A stretch of DNA of 64,000 bases from positions 46,263 through 110,262 of the forward strand of contig CAMAXX010000007.1 of the NCBI GenBank assembly GCA_945862435.1, read 5' to 3'. Each line of letters begins with the position of its first letter. Position 1 is the stretch's first letter. Made by a program: the position numbers and the translations under genes. Shown piece after piece: positions 62,494 to 64,000 of this stretch. The notes beneath the pieces are model-generated. The model saw only the letters and a program-made list of their open reading frames with translations. It was not told the origin of the DNA and searched no databases. Origin of the DNA: Pseudorhodobacter antarcticus (lineage in GTDB: Bacteria > Pseudomonadota > Alphaproteobacteria > Rhodobacterales > Rhodobacteraceae).

Positions 62494-63545
62494 AGCTGGA
62501 TGATTTCGATTTTCACCTGCCCGAGGCGCTGATTGCAACTCGCCCCGCCAGCCCGCGCCCCAGTGCAAATCTGTTGCTGGCCGAAGGCGGGCAGATCACC
62601 GATGGGCAGGTCTATGATCTGGAACATATCCTGCGCGCGGGCGATTGCCTTGTGCTGAACAACACCCGCGTGATCCCTGCCCAACTGGCAGGCACGCGCG
62701 CGCGCGGGGATGCAGTGGCAAAGGTGGATGTGACCCTAATGGCCCCCGATCCTGCGGGCGACTGGCGGGCCATGGCACGGCCCTTGCGCAAGCTGGTCGT
62801 GGGCGATGTTGTGACATTTTCTGCGGGCCTAACGTGCGAAGTTATCGCAAAAACCAACGAGGATTGCCACCTGCGCTTTAACCTTGCGGGCGATGATTTT
62901 GATGCGGCGCTTGGGCTGGCGGGCCAAATGCCGCTGCCGCCCTATATTGCCACCAAACGCAAAACCGATGCGCGCGATATCGCCGATTACCAAACCGTGT
63001 TTGCCCGCCACGCGGGGGCTGTGGCTGCCCCCACTGCCAGCCTGCATTTCGATCTGCCCTTGCTAGACCGCCTTGCCGCCAAGGGCGTGCGCTGTGCCGA
63101 AGTGACGCTGCATGTTGGCGCGGGCACGTTCTTGCCCGTCAAGGTGGATGACGTGACCACCCATAAAATGCACGCTGAATGGGGCGAGGTAACCGCCGAC
63201 GCTGCAAAAGCGATCAATTTGGCAAAGGCTGCAGGCGGGCGGATTATTCCCGTGGGCACAACCGCGCTGCGGCTGATTGAAACTGCCGCGCGATCTGGCA
63301 CCCTGCAGCCTTGGCGCGGGGATACTGACATTTTCATCTATCCAGGCTTTCAATTTCATGTAACTGATGGGTTGATGACTAATTTTCATCTGCCCAAATC
63401 CACCCTGCTGATGCTTGTATCGGCCCTGATGGGCAAGGCGCAGATGGATATTGTTTACGCCCATGCAATCGCCCAGAATTATCGGTTCTTTTCTTATGGA
63501 GATGCGTCGCTTTTGCTGCCAGATGGCAACAAAAACATGGTATAG
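62490..63545 (+). CDS. queA: tRNA preQ1(34) S-adenosylmethionine ribosyltransferase-isomerase
   Basis: It moves the ribosyl part of S-adenosylmethionine to preQ1 in the tRNA anticodon, giving epoxyqueuosine, the step after Tgt. Family marks are [64 protein letters not shown] and [13 protein letters not shown]. The length of 351 is normal. The ATG overlaps the AsmA-like stop. tgt lies 26 kb away on the same strand, so the two queuosine genes are not one operon here. Confidence 0.97.
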   Translation: MKLDDFDFHLPEALIATRPASPRPSANLLLAEGGQITDGQVYDLEHILRAGDCLVLNNTRVIPAQLAGTRARGDAVAKVDVTLMAPDPAGDWRAMARPLRKLVVGDVVTFSAGLTCEVIAKTNEDCHLRFNLAGDDFDAALGLAGQMPLPPYIATKRKTDARDIADYQTVFARHAGAVAAPTASLHFDLPLLDRLAAKGVRCAEVTLHVGAGTFLPVKVDDVTTHKMHAEWGEVTADAAKAINLAKAAGGRIIPVGTTALRLIETAARSGTLQPWRGDTDIFIYPGFQFHVTDGLMTNFHLPKSTLLMLVSALMGKAQMDIVYAHAIAQNYRFFSYGDASLLLPDGNKNMV

Positions 63546-63566
63546 CTGTGTGAAGGTGGAGTTGTT

Positions 63567-64000
63567 ATGATCCTAGTTCTGCGCCAATCTTGGCCACTTT
63601 TGCTGGGCGTGATGCTGCTGATGCTGGGCAATGGCGTACAGGGCAGCCTTTTGGGTATTCGTGGCGCGTCCGAAGGGTTCTCTACATTTCATCTGTCCAT
63701 CGTCATGTCAGCGTATTTTCTGGGATTTTTGGCGGGGGCCAATCTGGCCGCCCCGATGATCCGCCGCGTGGGTCATGTGCGGGTGTTTTCGGCCATGGGA
63801 TCGGTCATTTCGGCCGTGTTGATCTTGTATCCGATGCTGGTGGAATGGCAGGCTTGGGCGCTGATGCGGGTGCTGATCGGGTTTTGCTTTTCGGTTGTGT
63901 ATATCACCGCCGAAAGTTGGCTGAACAACACCGCCACGAACGAGACACGCGGCCAAACTCTGTCGGCCTATATGATTGTGCAAATGCTGGGCATCATCGC
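63567..64000 (+). CDS. MFS transporter (N-terminal part, cut by the window end)
   Basis: The first 144 residues of a major facilitator family transporter, with four complete transmembrane helices and part of a fifth. Visible signs are LLGVMLLMLGNGVQGSLLGIRG, AYFLGFLAGANLAAPMIRRVGHVRVF (the loop 2-3 signature with basic residues) and RVLIGFCFSVVYITAESWLN, which resembles the YcaD-like group of putative transporters. The substrate is unknown. AAGGTGGAG precedes the ATG. It lies 21 bases after queA, a neighbour often seen in related genomes. Confidence 0.88.
   Translation, partial: MILVLRQSWPLLLGVMLLMLGNGVQGSLLGIRGASEGFSTFHLSIVMSAYFLGFLAGANLAAPMIRRVGHVRVFSAMGSVISAVLILYPMLVEWQAWALMRVLIGFCFSVVYITAESWLNNTATNETRGQTLSAYMIVQMLGII

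Overview
The window reads as one continuous stretch of chromosome from a GC-rich alphaproteobacterium, most likely a marine Rhodobacteraceae (Roseobacter-type) species. This is inferred from familiar neighbourhoods (ccdA / hydrolase-like / P450; xerD next to aroK-aroB and a CorC-type gene; amidase-PBP1A-prfB; lon / HU / tRNA-Val; a MeTr-MetF-'virulence factor' set), from the codon style, and from a xanthorhodopsin-like light-driven proton pump. No prophage, CRISPR array, rRNA or complete transposon was seen.

Layout. 1-3.4 kb: ccdA (missing two bases at the window edge), a membrane-anchored alpha/beta-hydrolase-like protein and a cytochrome P450. 4.1-7.3 kb: a four-gene run coupled by ATGA overlaps: a photolyase-like protein whose FAD domain comes first, an FAD-dependent amine-oxidase-like enzyme, a NnrU/MddA-like membrane methyltransferase and a TIGR03643 protein. 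7.4-11.4 kb: a minus-strand ABC ATPase-FtsX permease-AttH lipocalin operon. 11.6-12.4 kb: the rhodopsin, with no retinal or carotenoid synthesis genes nearby. 12.8-15.0 kb: corrinoid/tetrahydrofolate one-carbon genes. 15.2-23.2 kb: Ppx/GppA, RlmE, two envelope enzymes, an LpxD-ACP-ketosynthase operon and an IalB-like protein. 23.2-26.0 kb: structured non-coding DNA, a HerA-like ATPase and a broken DNA methyltransferase/nuclease gene with a pentanucleotide repeat at its 5' end. 26-31.9 kb: CorC, XerD, a hypothetical gene, aroK and aroB. 32-35.1 kb: a basic amino-acid ABC importer. 35.3-40.8 kb: TetR, tgt, lon and HU. 40.8-44.1 kb: tRNA-Val(CAC), a small cargo bounded by a 42-bp direct repeat of the tRNA 3' end, tRNA-Val(TAC), pirin and tRNA-Asp. 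44.2-64 kb: mostly envelope and housekeeping genes (M20 peptidase, RodZ-like, ispG, DsbA-like, amidase, PBP1A, prfB, bactofilin + M23 peptidase, DUF455, Bcp, AsmA-like, queA) and the start of an MFS gene.

Recurring themes are cell-envelope construction (LpxD set, L,D-transpeptidase, DUF882, amidase, PBP1A, bactofilin/M23, RodZ-like, AsmA-like), light (rhodopsin and photolyase-like protein) and tRNA modification (tgt and queA, 26 kb apart). The most unusual window-wide property is the number of short tandem duplications with units of 5-26 bp. Those inside intact genes have units that are multiples of three (6, 12, 15, 15, 18); those between genes mostly do not (13, 16, 16, 16, 26). The strongest leads are the domain-swapped photolyase operon, the decayed phase-variable-looking methyltransferase that keeps an Mrr-like nuclease core, the tRNA-bounded mini-island, the rhodopsin with a carotenoid-antenna glycine, and a structured intergenic locus that may encode an sRNA.
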